Part shown: positions 10,076 through 23,180 of the stretch, piece by piece
How the letters are laid out: every line of letters starts with the position of its first letter
How positions within the stretch are numbered: the first letter of the stretch is position 1
NCBI RefSeq assembly: GCF_021018805.1
Contig: NC_086247.1
Coordinates: forward strand, 5,897,230 to 5,961,229
Reading direction: 5' to 3'
From: Prinia subflava
Lineage: Eukaryota > Chordata > Aves > Passeriformes > Cisticolidae
DNA: 64,000 nt
Translations under genes and position numbers: made by a program
Notes under the pieces: generated by a model
What the model was told of the DNA's origin: nothing
Databases searched by the model: none
The model's input: the letters and a program-made list of their open reading frames with translations, nothing else

Positions 10076-13000
10076 GAAAAAGAAATTATTAAATAAGTTC
10101 ATTGAGTAATTATACAGCAGTCAATGAAATCACAAAAGCAGGAAGAAATCTTGCTCTCATTGGGCAGAAGGGTCACAGCCTGGAATGAAAGTAAATCATG
10201 TGTAACCCTGGCTTATGAAGCAGTTCCATTGCCCTTCAAGCACTTGAAGAGGTTTTGTGCTCATCAGTGGGTGAATTTCACATAGAGAAACAAACTGCAT
10301 TTAATTCACCATGCAGCCTGTGCAAGCCCCTGCCTAATTTGCATTGCTAATTCTTAATAATGTCAAACTTTCTTAAATACAGCTTATTGATTAAAAAATC
10401 TGCCTTTCGGGTGGTTCCACACAGAGGACAGATGTGTTAACATGTCATTCCTCTCAATATGGGAGTGGTGTATATTTGGGGTTTATGTGACAAACATGAC
10501 TTCTACTGACTTTCTGCTTGAGGGTAATCTGGTCTAATGATGCCAGATGAAAGGTAACTCATGCAGAGAACAGTAGGAACATACAGATGTGGGGAGAGGG
10601 GAGAAGTTTTCATTATATGAATGGAAAGTTGAAACCATCCAATAACATTATGAGAATCCTCAAAACCAGAGGACTTTGCTAACTTTGTCAATCTAAAATT
10701 TCAATGTCTGCTTGGAGGCAACCCTAGCCAGTTGAAGAGACCTCTAGACAGTGCTAGATCCCATGCTGAGATACACTTGTGATATTGGTGGGATGTATGT
10801 ATCACTTAGAAATTTCTCTTTTCTCATTTATTACAGAATTACTGTATTGAATGGGTAAATAACATTCTTATTCTATATATGCTGATAAATAGGGATAGTT
10901 CTTTCCCTCTGTGGCATATTTACATTGGCAAGCCATCTCAATGCTTAGTAATTTGTACTAGGTCTTCTCTGGAAACACTGACTGCCTCTTTAGAGTCATA
11001 AAGAAACCTATTTTTTTCTGTCTTTTTTTTCTCTTTTTATTTTCTTCTGCCCCCCCAGTTCAAAGTGTCATATATAACATGACAGCTGTATAGGAACCCC
11101 TCTCAGTGGTGTTTTCACACCACTGAGCTGCCAGTGTGTGTTACAGCCCTGTGGGCACAGCAGATGGTGGCGTTTGAGGGTCAATGTTAGACACTGTGTA
11201 ATGTGTAAAGAACCAAACCTGGTGCATTTCTGACCTTTTGGGTCTTGTTTCTGGTTCCTGATAGATTCTGAACCAACTGAGCAGTGCTTGGGAACATCCT
11301 GGCTGGCATGTGATGTTATTTCAAGATAAACACAGTCTAAGAACCTGAGCCCACATCTGGTGCTGTTTTATTTACCAATATACACTCAGTCCCAGGTGGC
11401 TGAAGATAAGTGGGATGGGACATTCAAACTCCTAAAAACAACACTCAAGGCTGTAATTGCTCACCAGCCATACCCAAAAATGAAAGGCAAACACTCACAC
11501 TCCTTCTCTTGTGCTTTTTCCTGGAGAAATGCAGAAGGAAAACAAACAAAAAGTAACTTTTGATTTTCAACTTTAATTTGCAATTTTAAAATCTTCTAAG
11601 ACTGATTATTTTTCTAACTTTAGGTGATGTTTATTTTTATTTGCATTACATGGAACAGAGTAATGGCATTTTTACTATTGTTTCTTTTATTTCTTTAGAT
11701 AAAACTATTAATGCTTAACCTAACTTGAATGCAAATTTTCATGTGTGAGTTTCAATTAGACACAAATTTTTTTATTCCATTTTCTAAGCATACCTTTCTT
11801 GTACAAGCTTTGCATATCTAATTTCATGACACAATTTACTGGGTGGAACCAAAAAATTGCAATAAACACATTATTTTGATCAGGGTTTTTTTTTTTCTTT
11901 GTGAAGGTAGAAGTGGGTTGATTTTTTTCAGTTCCTATTGGGTTAGGCCACATCGTGTTCCCCCTGGCAATTGAACCATGTCACTGTGAGAGGCCCCTGG
12001 TGAATGATTGTGCTGTGGGAGAGGAAGGTCCAGCCTTTACTGATCATTGTGCCTTTATGGCAGATTTGCCAAAGGGAAATGCACAGAGATGCCCTGTCTC
12101 AGATGGAAATCGCCCTGACTCCTCTCGGCCTTGCCAGGCATTCTTGACTAATAACTTCAAACTTCAAGTCAGAAACCCAGAGCATTCATTTAATTGAGAA
12201 ATATTGTGAATGTCTTTGCAAACAGTGCGTGATACCTGAGATCTCAGGTGCCATAAAGCCTCTAAATTGTTTCTGTCTTTATCCAGAGACTACATCTAAT
12301 CCCAACACTTGGGTAAGATAAATGGAAAGTAATATCAAATCTCAGGAAAGTGATTCAGAGGCTGCTGGATGGGGTTTTTTGCTTTTAAATAGTTTCTGGT
12401 TGGTTTGTTTTTCAGCAGGCCACTCAGGACCTCAAGTAATTAAGAAATAAGCAGCCACTAATGTTTTAATTCTGTTGAGCTTCCTTAGAGCTGTGATTTC
12501 CTGGCTCAATAAGTAGCTACACTGTTAAATACAGGAAAATGTCAGTCTCAAAATATGTCCTTGCTGTTTTCCCATGGTTTTACCAGAAAAACATTTACAG
12601 TTTCAGATAACACTGATGCAGATGACCAAGTGGTTATTGCTGCTGCTCTTTCTACTGCTCCATGGTTTTTAATAGCAGTAGTGGGGGTTTCTCCCAAATT
12701 GCTCCAGCTCTGAACAGCAATAAAAGTGAGGTCTGTTTACCAACACAAAGCATTTCATTTCTTCACAGTGTCATGAACATAAACCAAACATGGAACATTA
12801 CACAACTGGTGACACTTAAATGTAAGTCAATTATCCAGGTTTAATGTATTATGCACATAGCATCTGTACATGCAACAATATGGGATTGAGAAGTACTTAA
12901 ATAATTAAGTTAATGGGAAAGTACTGGGTAATTAAAAGGCACTGAGGAGAACAAAATGGGATTTGTTTAGTGAGAGAATTTATAGATTTGTGAAATGGGA

Positions 13001-16000
13001 GGATGGCATCCTGTAACAAAGCTATGGTCTACCTCTCAGCTCACAAGTAGATGGTTGAGGAGAACTTTCTTGTCTGGGTCTTTCATTCTGCAATTTCTTT
13101 CAAGTCTTTTAATGGATTTTATTAGGATTTTATACCACAGAGGCATTGTCCCTGGTTTACACTACAAACAAGATCAAAAAGAGACACAAAACCATTTGGG
13201 ATGGAAGGAAAATGCCCTAAAGTTCATTAAAGAGTGGCAGAATGTAGACAGAAAATAATTTTTCTTGTAACCAGTAGTTCCTGTTGCACTTATGGCCATA
13301 AAGCTGTGAGCATTTATGTTTCTTCTAATATAAACATCAGTAAAACAGTTGCTAATGATGCTATAAAAATGTGCAAATCTGTTTTGAAGAGCAGAAGAAC
13401 ATGTGGTCTTTTTGTAACAGAAGACTTCAGCCTCCTGTGAACCCCAAATCCTACCTGTTAATTGAAGTGTTAAACATAAATGATCTTGGCACACATCCCT
13501 CCATCCTGACTTACACTGCCTTACAAATATCAAGACAAAATTTACCTGTGGTCAGAACCTGCTGCAAGTCCTATATACCATTTATATCCTACTTGTGTCC
13601 TGAAGGCACTTCCTGAGTGATAGGGAATCTTTGTTAGGATTGTTTAACAAGGAGGAAACCTTCTGTACAAAGAGATTATGTGACTTGATTATATTTTAGT
13701 CAGGAGAATAAATGCAGGGTTTAGGGTTATCCACGAGTTATATTAATAAATAAATCAAAATGCAATAGTCATCATTCCAAGGTCTCTTAGGAAAGTGGTG
13801 AAAAGTTGACAAGAAGAAGGAAAAGTTCACTTTAGCTCTCCTCCCCCTCTCCTCTAACCCTTTTTTCTGAAGTGTAGAATAAGACAGATCTCTACACTAA
13901 TAGAGTTTTGTAATTTCTCCTTCTATCTTTCTAATAATCCTAGGATGAATTTCACTTGGTCTTGATTGAGTCCATTTAAGCACTTTACTGCTAGCTGCAT
14001 ATTAATCTGATCTCCTGAGATACTCAAAAAGTGACTGTCGGCTAAGGACACTGTATCATGGTTTAATGAGAAAAGAAATTAAGTATATCACAGCTTTGTC
14101 AGGGACCTTTGTTATTTGACTTACAACCTTGCTGCAATTTAGATTACTTTAGATAAAGAAACCTGCTTTCACATTAACCACTGCCATAGCCTTGCTCAAA
14201 TACATAGTTACTTTTCTTTCTATGCTAACACAAATTCAACTAAAATAAATATGCATTTATTCACTCATCTAAAAAGAATAACTATCATTTATTTAAGAGA
14301 ACAGAAAAATATACATGCAAGGCTAATCAAACATGGTACTATGATTTGGGGTTCTTTTTCTCCTTTGCTGAAATATCTTTAATTTCCACAAAATTTTGTT
14401 TAACAAAATATGTGCTAAAATATAAATACACGATTTTATACACATATAAAAATAATAAAGATAGAAGCACCTGCAGATTGTGTTCATTCACATTGACAGA
14501 AAAATGTCAACTTGTTTACCTCTTCCTTTACAAGGCTTATTGGATTCAACATTACCTTCTTTGACCACAAAAACAGCAGAGAAAACTAATCAGCAAATTA
14601 TATTGTTTAAAACAAGATGCTATTAAAGCATCAAAACTTAAAAGTTTATAAATGTTCACAACTATGCTTTAATGGAGTTTTCATTAACTAGGGTCAGCTT
14701 CAGCAGAATAAAGAGGAAAATGTCAGAAACTTTCTCACATATTTTTTTAAAAAAATTAAAAAATAACAGAACACTAAAACTGAAAACCCAAACCCTAAAA
14801 ACAAACTCACAGAAAATATGATAAGGCACTTATCTGATTTCACTTATTTGAACTCAAATCACCCAGGAGAAGTTGCTGAAGTCACTACAGAGAGGGCCAA
14901 GAACACTTTTGATTCACACTACATAGATGCCATTATATACACTACAGAACCTGCAGTGTTTTGTTCAGTCACAGCTTGTTTCCATGTCCTCTGGAAACAG
15001 GAATGACTTTCAAGAACTCTGGGATGACTTTAAAGATCTTTTTTTAATTAAACTCTCTTATTCATCCTCTTATCTACCACCAGTGCAAATTTCCATGGAA
15101 CAGTCCATGTCCCTCCTGCTGTCAACACCTGTTAAACATTATTACTCCCAACAATCATGCATGTTCATCCAAGGTGTTTACTGGAAATAACCCCTAGACT
15201 GTGCTAAGTCCTGAGAACTGTGCAAAGGGCTGCTCTACCAATATCCTCAACTGTTTCATTACCAAGGAAGATTTTCTGTCCTTCCTCAAGCAGAGCTGTA
15301 GCTTTTGTCCTTTATAGACCTTCTTTGGGAGTGGGCTAGTAGTTGTACCCAAAATGTGGCAATATTCTGATAAAGGGACTTCCTGCTGTACACAGCTTTA
15401 AGGAACACGCACACAAATTTATAATTACGAGTTGGACATGACTGCAGTTTCAGGGATATAAAAACACAAACAAGACAGAGAATTTTTAATTGACTGATAG
15501 CACATCTTGTTTACTGTCAGTCTGTTTGAATGTCAGTAGAGTAAGGACGCTGAACAATATCATTTGAATTTCAATCCTGCCTGTTACTGAGCTTCAGCTG
15601 TTCCTAAATATATGACAGATGGACATGGCGAGTGGTTCATTCACTACCATTGTGTCCTCAAAGTTACCCAGAAGATTAAGAACCACTTTGTTCACATTCA
15701 TGATACTCGTTTGAACAATAATTTCAAGAATTCAGAGAGTGAATCACTAGTATTTATTACTCCTTTGTAGGAATCTGGAAAACAACAGACTCATTTGTAG
15801 TTATCTTTCTTTCCTCTGACAGTCCTGGTGGATGAAGATAATTTCAAACCTTTTCTTTCATTTAATATGTGAGAAGGTCTAAAAGTTTTAAATTCTTGTC
15901 CTTTGTTTTCCACTGCTCTCTAGATATTTCCTGATCCAGTAGGTCACAGGCTTTACTTTTGATCATGTTTTTCCCTTTGGAAAGGTGCCATGGAGAACTG

Positions 16001-16347
16001 TCTTTGATGACATTAATTACAACACCATTAAAAATCTACCTCAAAAACAAACTGAGCAGACTAAACAGATAGGCCTTAAATGAAGGCAGACTATAGGTTT
16101 TGAACCATGTCCAATTCACAATATCAAGCTAACTCTGTATTCCAAATGAATGTGAGATTCAAAGATAATTGCTCTCAATCTTCCATGAGCAGACCAAATC
16201 CCCATCAATTCCTGATGGCTAACTTCCCTAAATCCGCTTTTCTTCCTTTTTACTGACACACATGGCACGAGCTGGACTTCAGTGATCATTTTGGATTCCT
16301 TTTAACTCAGGATATTCTATGATTTTATATCATACGGCATGGAATAA
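10076..16347. other. Unique sequence, no gene seen; possible conserved non-coding blocks
   Basis: About 6.3 kb with no exon I can defend. The stretch at about 11955-12300 has balanced composition and a perfect 16-bp palindrome (acctgagatctcaggt, 12234-12249), and 12420-12540 is similar. These resemble conserved non-coding sequence, but conservation cannot be tested here. An 80-codon ORF at 11955-12197 has no recognisable domain. The 14740-14820 segment is A-rich. Confidence 0.45.
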
Positions 16348-16975
16348 CATAGAATCACAGAAATATATAATGGCTTGTGTTGGAAAGGAACCTAAAGATC
16401 AAATAGATCCAGCACCCTTGCCATGGGCAGGGGCACCTTCCAATAGATCAGCTTGCTCAGAACCCCATCCAACCTGGCCTTGAACATTTCCTGGCATGGG
16501 GCAGAAAAAGCTTATTTGGACAAAATATTCCAGTGCCTCACCACCCTCACAGAAAATAATTTCCTCATAATATCTAGTCTAAATCTACTTTCATTCAGCT
16601 TAAAGCCATTCCCCCTTTTCCTGGCACTCCAGATCCTTGAAAAAGTCTCTCTCCATCTTTCTTGTAGCCTCCCTCCAGGTACTGGAAAGCCAAAATTGGG
16701 TCACCCCAAAGCTTCTTCTTTCCTGGGCTGAACAAATCTCTCACCCTTGCCTTGTAGGAGAGGTGCTTCATCTCTCTGGATCATCTTGGTGGCCTCCTCT
16801 TTACTGGTTCCCACCGGTCCTTCCTGTGCTGGGAGCCCAGAGCTGGACACAGTGCTCCAGGTGGGATCTCACCAGAGCACAGCACAGGGGCAGAATCACC
16901 TCCCTCGACATCTTCAGTCAGTTCAGCTTTTGTCCTCTCCCAACATGTTGTCCACCCCCATGCAGTTCAGTGTGG
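16348..16975 (-). mobile_element. CR1 LINE fragment
   Basis: Antisense CR1: it starts with the inverted tail 'acatagaatcacagaa', then 'ggcttgtgttggaaagga', 'catgggcaggggcaccttcc', 'aatttcctcataatatctag', 'gtaggagaggtgcttcat' and 'gagctggacacagtgctcca'. The last block is the antisense of the CR1 segment upstream of the 3' UTR. About 630 bp is retained and the left end is the LINE 3' end. Confidence 0.85.
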
Positions 16976-19964
16976 GGCAAAGTGAGAAACAGAGCACTTA
17001 ATGTCATGTGAACAGAGTTCAGCAACAGCCAAAACACAAGGGGTTTATTAGTGGTTTTTTTGGTCACAAGTGTAAAACATAGCTCTGGAACAGCTGCTGT
17101 TCCAGTCAGACCCAGGTCAAGGACACCTGAAAGGCCAGGACATCATCTGAATAACTCTTATATTCAGTTTGCATCACACACAATTAAACATTATGAAATA
17201 CACTGAAATAAATTTTCTGATTGAAAATGTTGTTTCCTTGCAATAAAACTCTTACGTGATCTCCTGGATCCCTCTATCTTTTGAATGGGTTACATCCACT
17301 CTTTGAACAAAAAAACTTGTACTGCAGAAACCCAGTTAAATTACTGTGTAAATTGTGTCCAAGTTAAGTTAGTAATTCAATCTACAAGGAAATCTTAAGA
17401 CAGCAGTAATAAAAATTAAAACAGCCATGCCCCAAAATGTGTCTGCCTCTACCAAATTCAATTTTTGCTAAAGTAGTTTCAAATAAGATGGTACTGCTTG
17501 GTGTGACACCATCTGTTGAATTTCCCTTGCTTATGTATTACTAAAGAGTAAGTGGCAACTTTGCATAATTTAAAATAAAGTACTCAAATGGGGAAACAAC
17601 TTCTCAATTACAGTCATGAAAAGGATCAGGTGTGCTCTTACTCATCCCACAGACCATTGCATGGCTGACTTCACATTTGGAAAGACACTTAACCTTTATT
17701 ATAACCAGTGTTTACACAGGCTCCAATACTGTTGGAAAGGAGTATTTCAATCTTCAGCAGCTCATTAGTTGAAGTACTGGCTTTTTCTATGGTTTTTTTT
17801 GAGGTTTCTGTTTCTCATGGAAGAAGGAAAAACAATGGGAAGTTAAGTGTATCTTCAAGAAATAACAGAATGTGATTCACAGTATTTGGGAATATTATCT
17901 TTTTCCTTACCTCTAGTGTTTTCTATTCCAAATCAAAGTAGGAAAAAAAATCTGCTTGCTTCTCCTACTATTTTGACTGAATTTTTTCTCCAAATTATTT
18001 ATGAATTTCAGATGATGGTAATTCTCATGACCTAGATTTTCAACAGTCTTAGCTGAAAGTTGATTCATGAAATGTAAAGCTTAATTACTGGTTAGAAAAA
18101 GGAACAGGGAGAAACTGATGGACAAGGGCTGAAACAGATTCCTCCTTCCAAAGGTATATGATGTAAATTCATGTTTGTTTGGGAGACTTGGAAAGAGAGA
18201 ATTTGGGTGCCAGAAGGCAGGAGATGAGTGGACATTGGATAGCAAACCCTAAAATTCCTTCTGTTATTTGTCATGAGCTGAAATACTACCACTTGAAGAA
18301 GAAAGAGCACAGAGCACGTGTGCTGATATGTCTCTTAACTTGACTAAAGATAAGGAATTCTTTTCTTTTTCAAGGAAGGAGCAGTTATATTTGGTGCTTT
18401 ATCTAAGCACAACTCTCCATCTGAACTTGCTCTTCAGTGCAAAAAGCTCAGAACAGTAAAACTAAGAGTTTAGCCCACAGAGCTGCACTCATGAGTACAA
18501 CACAGGCACGTGGGTTGGAAGACAAGTTTGTTGAGACAGGGAGCACTAGGTTGCTGCCAAAATTATGGATAATGACACAGAACCCAAAAATTTGCCTTCG
18601 GTGCTGTGTAACATGAAAATAAATCATGAGAAATCGGCCTCCTCAAATCAGATAATGTATCTTCCAGGACTCCTTGAGCACCAGCTGCATCTTGCAGAAG
18701 AATATTTATCTCAATTAACACAAGTGCACCCAGAAGAGGCGTCGCAGGGCTCTGCCATCAATCTGGAGAGTGCAGCAGCAGCTTTAATGCTCCAGCACAC
18801 AGTGATGAGGCAAGATAAACAGGAGGCTACCCCACACACTGCACAACTGCAGCTCTCCTGAATCCTTGATTTTAAGTCCTTACAGCCCCTTTGGGACTCC
18901 TGAGCTGATTGCAAAATTTATGAAAATTCAGGTATTGAAGCCAGATGTTCAGGCTGACACCATGCAGAGGCTGGAACCTTCCCACAGAAATCAAGCAGCA
19001 GAGGTGATGTATCAAGCTCCAGTCCTGCTTCTGGGGCTCTCATTAGCAGCCAGGCATTTTCATGTTTATTTATTTATTCTTTTTGAGCTGCTAGTGGACT
19101 TATCACAACAGAGAAATCTGCTGACATCAGAGACTTAAGAGGAAATTTATTTTGAAAAACAAGTTTTTAAAAAGTTGTTTTGTTTTAATGAGCAGTCCCA
19201 AATACCCAGAGCTCCTGTCTTGCTGTGGAGATCAGAGCTTTCCCGAAGTATTCTACCCACAGAGGTGTTGATTCCCATCCCAAGAAAGCAAAAATAGTTT
19301 AAATGTCTAATTTCAAGATACATTTGCAGCAGTGTCTTCCTCTCTGAGTCAAATTGGCTCACAGAGAGGGAAGTGAGGGTGATATCTCTTCATTATTACA
19401 TAATTAACATATACACACACACATATGTATATATGTGTACAGACAAACAGGTACTGCACCTCTATTTTTGCCTTTTGCCCAGCCTGACAATTAAACTTAA
19501 GATAATTTGAAGGCCTTCAGGAGCAGTTACGGAAAGATGTCCACAAAAGCTCACCTCCTCCCCCAGAGGTGAGTACATGTTTATAGGTTTTAGGCAATTA
19601 GCATAATTGTTAAAAAGCACCAATTAAGAAGACAAGTGGTGATGAAATTCTCTCCCAGGCCAAGCCCCTTCTCTGGAGTCCCCCCTTCAGCACTAGTTGT
19701 ACTCTGCCCATGAAATGGATCTCCAAGAGTTGTTCTTGTCTTGTTTCCCAGGAAGAACCAAGACAGCACTGGGGCCTTGTGCTTCCCAGGACTTGGAGGT
19801 CTGGAATTTTTGTCTTTCTGCTTAGGGAAAGGCCATGGAACAGTACTGGGAAAACTAGCTACTAATACAAGAGGTGACAGAGCTACAAATATGTGTGAAG
19901 AATACAGAGAACACATAAAACAAAAAAAAGGCAAAACCCAAACATCATCAATGAGCAAGAAATG
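16976..19964. other. Unique sequence; one unassigned 98-codon ORF
   Basis: No recognised repeat apart from a short TA/CA microsatellite at about 19408-19441. The plus-strand ORF 18565-18861 (98 codons, starts MDNDTEPKN, mildly helical, Ala/Gln/Glu-rich) is not a domain I recognise. It has no visible splice or promoter context that would make it a gene. Confidence 0.45.
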
Positions 19965-20466
19965 TGCTGCATCCAGCCCTGAGGGCCTCAGAACTAGAAG
20001 TACATTAACCTGTTGGGATGAGTCCAGAGGGCCACCAAGATGATCAGAGGGATACAGTTACCTCTCCTGTGAGAAAAGGCTGAGAAAATTGGGATTTTTC
20101 AGCCTGGAAAAAAGAAGGCTTTGGAGTGACCTAATTGCAGTTTTCCAGTATCTGAAGGGAACCTACAAGAAGGAGGGAGAGGGACTTTTTACAGAAAGAT
20201 GTAGTGACAGGGCAAGGGGGAATGGTTTCAAGGTGTCAGAGAGCAGGTTTAGATCAGAGACAGGAAGAAATTCTTTATTCAGAGGATGATGAGGCACCAG
20301 CACAGATTGCCCAGAGAAGCTGTGCTGGTGTCACATTCCAGGAAATGCTCAAGGCCAGGTTGGATAAAGCTCTGAAAGGTGTCCCCATAAATGACAGGGG
20401 ACTGGAACTACATGATTCTGAAGGTCCTTTCCAACCCAAACTCTTCTGTGATTTTATGATTTTATG
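19965..20466 (+). mobile_element. CR1 LINE 3' fragment
   Basis: Sense CR1 with 'agtccagagggccaccaaga', 'gagaaaaggctgagaaaatt', 'cagcctggaaaaaagaaggc', 'agattgcccagagaagctgt', 'aaggtcctttccaacccaaa' and the octamer tail 'gtgattttatgattttatga'. Left boundary is approximate. Confidence 0.88.
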
Positions 20467-20526
20467 ATACATATACTACATAAACATATATATGTACATA
20501 TATACATATGTGCACACATATGTATC
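20467..20526. repeat. TA/CA-rich microsatellite after the CR1 tail
   Basis: A 60-bp run of alternating catata/tgtaca words directly abuts the CR1 3' end. It is partly self-complementary. It probably grew from the CR1 tail or lay at the insertion site. Confidence 0.7.
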
Positions 20527-22465
20527 TTTATTTTACTACAGGTTATCTGTGCCAGAATTCATTAGTAACATCCATGTTTTCCCAATGCAAAATAGGCTAT
20601 AATGCCATTGTCACACAGAAATGGTGGCACAAAGGCTCCTGCAGCCCTGGGTTGACACTTTTTACATCACCAGCAGGAAGGTTTGATTTCCTGGCTGTAC
20701 CTTGCTGCAGTCATTCCCAGTGTGTTTGTGCTGTCAGACAAAGGGGTAGGAGCTGCAAGTCAATTATTGATAACCTTCTGGAGGAGCTTTGGCTCACTGG
20801 ACCCAGCCCAAAGCATGATTCAGCCTTTGGGATAGAAAATACAGTTTGAGAACACTTGTCAGAGAAAAGTGGTCTGAAAGAGGATAAGTTTGAAAAGAAG
20901 CCTTGAACTAGAGTTAAGAAAGAGTTATTTGGGAATTACTGAAGACCCAAGTGAGCTATTAATTTTTAAAATGTAGAACTACAGTGGAAAGTGAATTTTT
21001 GAAGTTACTACATGGCTAAACCTAGAAATTATTTTTCCGCATTTTTGAGTTATTTTCAATATATATATTTGACCATTGAAAGATATGCATGGTTATCAAA
21101 GAAAACCAAAGGATACTAGATATATTTTTTCTGCCTGTATGAGACCTGATCTGCCTAGTAAGTGTAACTTGTAGAGACAATGACAGTGTACAAGACATTG
21201 CTAGAATACATAATGGATTAAAAATAAACAATATGTGTGTGTGCCTATCAACTGCAAGAATGAATGACCAAGGGAAAAAACAAACCACAGAGCTAACAAA
21301 TGGTAATCAATTCCCTTAAGTATTTTGCTCAGTCACCTGACATTGTGGATTAAATACAAAAATAACTTATCTGGGAAGAACTGTCTGATAACAAGCTTGG
21401 TGAAATATTCTAATGGAGAAAGAATGCAGAGTTAGAGAAAAAGAAAAAAAGTTAGAGAGGGATCAGCCTTACACATATCAAAGCCACAGCTTTGGAAAAG
21501 CTACCAGAAATCCTGATATTTCTCTGTCACCTCATTTCACTTTTAATATATATGGAAAAATCTTTTCTATCACGCATCTACCTCCTTCAGTTGCCCCTGA
21601 AATTTCCACTTAAACTGAGACTTAGCACTCTTCTGTCTCTGTTGCTTTTAAACAGCACATTCAAAGTGATCTGGTGTAATTTACAGTAATTTACTGAATT
21701 CAGTCTTGGTGTTGTAGTGGTTTTCAGGGTTGGACAAATGTCTGCTCAGCTCTGCATACCTCATCAAGGTTTTGCCTCCAGAGACTAGTTTCTTCCTTTT
21801 GCACAAAGTAAAACTGTTTCTCCATCTTACTACCCTGTTTTTGCATCTCTGCATCAGAGGGAGCAGACAGGTCCACTTCTTTGTGTTTAGTCTAAAGATG
21901 CTAGGACTAGATTATTCCATCTCAAAGCTTAAATGCTCAGCAATTTTCCTACTGATTCTTGCCTTAGGAATATCTAAAAATTAATACTTTGATAGAGAGA
22001 CTCACAGAATATACTTTGATTTGAAACGCCATCCTTCTCTTCCTCGACAGAGTTAATGATAAAGGAGTGGAGAACACCAACTTTCAAAAGTTGCATGAGT
22101 TAAACTGAGCAGTTTGTACTTGAAAATTGTTGTATAAAAGCATCATGCCTTCTTGCAGATATCCTGACAAGCTTTGAGAAAAAAGGTGCCATAATTCCCT
22201 GAGAAGAGACCAATTTTTCTTAATCCCACCTCAAAGGAGATCTCACTCAGTTTATTTCACTAGTGTCCATCAGCTCAGTGGTCTCCTAGGACAAGGAACA
22301 GAAAGTTTAAGCACTGAACAGATCTCTGAATGTTTAATTTACTTTCCTAATTAAAGGTGGCTGGTTCTGCTTGAGGCACTTAGGGCATCTACCACATCCA
22401 TCTTGTCTAAGGGATATGAAAAGGACCAAAAAATGAGTGGAGTTTCCTGGGGTTTGAACTGACAC
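20527..22465. other. Unique AT-rich sequence, no gene seen
   Basis: No supportable gene or repeat. ORFs are below 115 codons and carry no domain. Confidence 0.45.
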
Positions 22466-23180
22466 TGATGTCTTTGTTGGAGACATGGACAGTGGGATTG
22501 AATGCACTCTCAGCTGTTTGCTGGTGACATCAAGCTGTGAGGGGCAGTCACATGCTGGAGGTCAGGGATGGCATCCAGAGGGACCTGGACAGGCAGGAGA
22601 GGACTGTGCAAACCTCACGGAGTTCAACAAGGACAAGGGCAAGGTCCTACCCTGGGGATTGGGCAATACCTGGCACATGTGCAGGCTGGGCAGAGAATGG
22701 ACTGAGAAAAGCCCTGCCAGGAAGGACTTGGGGGTGCTGGTGGATGGAAAGCTGGGCATGACCCAATAATGGGCAATTTCAACCCAGAAAAACAGCTCCA
22801 TCCTGGGCTACATGGAGAGCAGTGTGGGCAGCAGGGTGAGGGAGGGATCCTGCCCCACTCTGGTGAGATCTTCCAGGATCTAGAGGGGTTACAAGAGAAC
22901 TGCAGAGAGGGCATGGAGTGCTAGGACTGACAGGAGTGGTTTTAAACTGACAGACAGTAGGCTCAAATTAGATATTAGGAAGATTTTTTTTTAATGGTGA
23001 AGCACTGGCAGAGACTTTCCAGAGTACCTATGGCTGCTTCATCCCTGGAAGAGTTGAAATCCAGTTGGGATGGGGCTTTGAGCAACCAGCTCTAGTGGAA
23101 GGTGTCCCTGCCCATGGTAGGGGGTTGCAACTGTTTGATCTTTAAGGTCCCTTCTGACCTAAACCATTCCAGTATTCATG
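22466..23180 (+). mobile_element. CR1 LINE fragment including the end of ORF2
   Basis: Sense CR1 retaining the C-terminal part of the reverse-transcriptase ORF2 and the 3' UTR. Decayed translation shows CR1-like words: 'DSGIECTL' (22488 on), 'FNKDKGKVLPWG', 'SPARKDLGVLVDGKLGMTQ'. After this come 'agaaaaacagctccatcctg', 'gatattaggaagattttttt' and 'aaggtcccttctgacctaaa'. The reading frame is broken: the fingers/palm remnant reads across frames near 22500-22600 and a stop follows GMTQ. The copy is 5'-truncated and inactive. Confidence 0.88.

Noticed and set aside
22485..22914. ORFs of 74-96 codons on both strands at the CR1 copy
   Set aside because: They are remnants and shadows of the decayed CR1 ORF2, not host genes.
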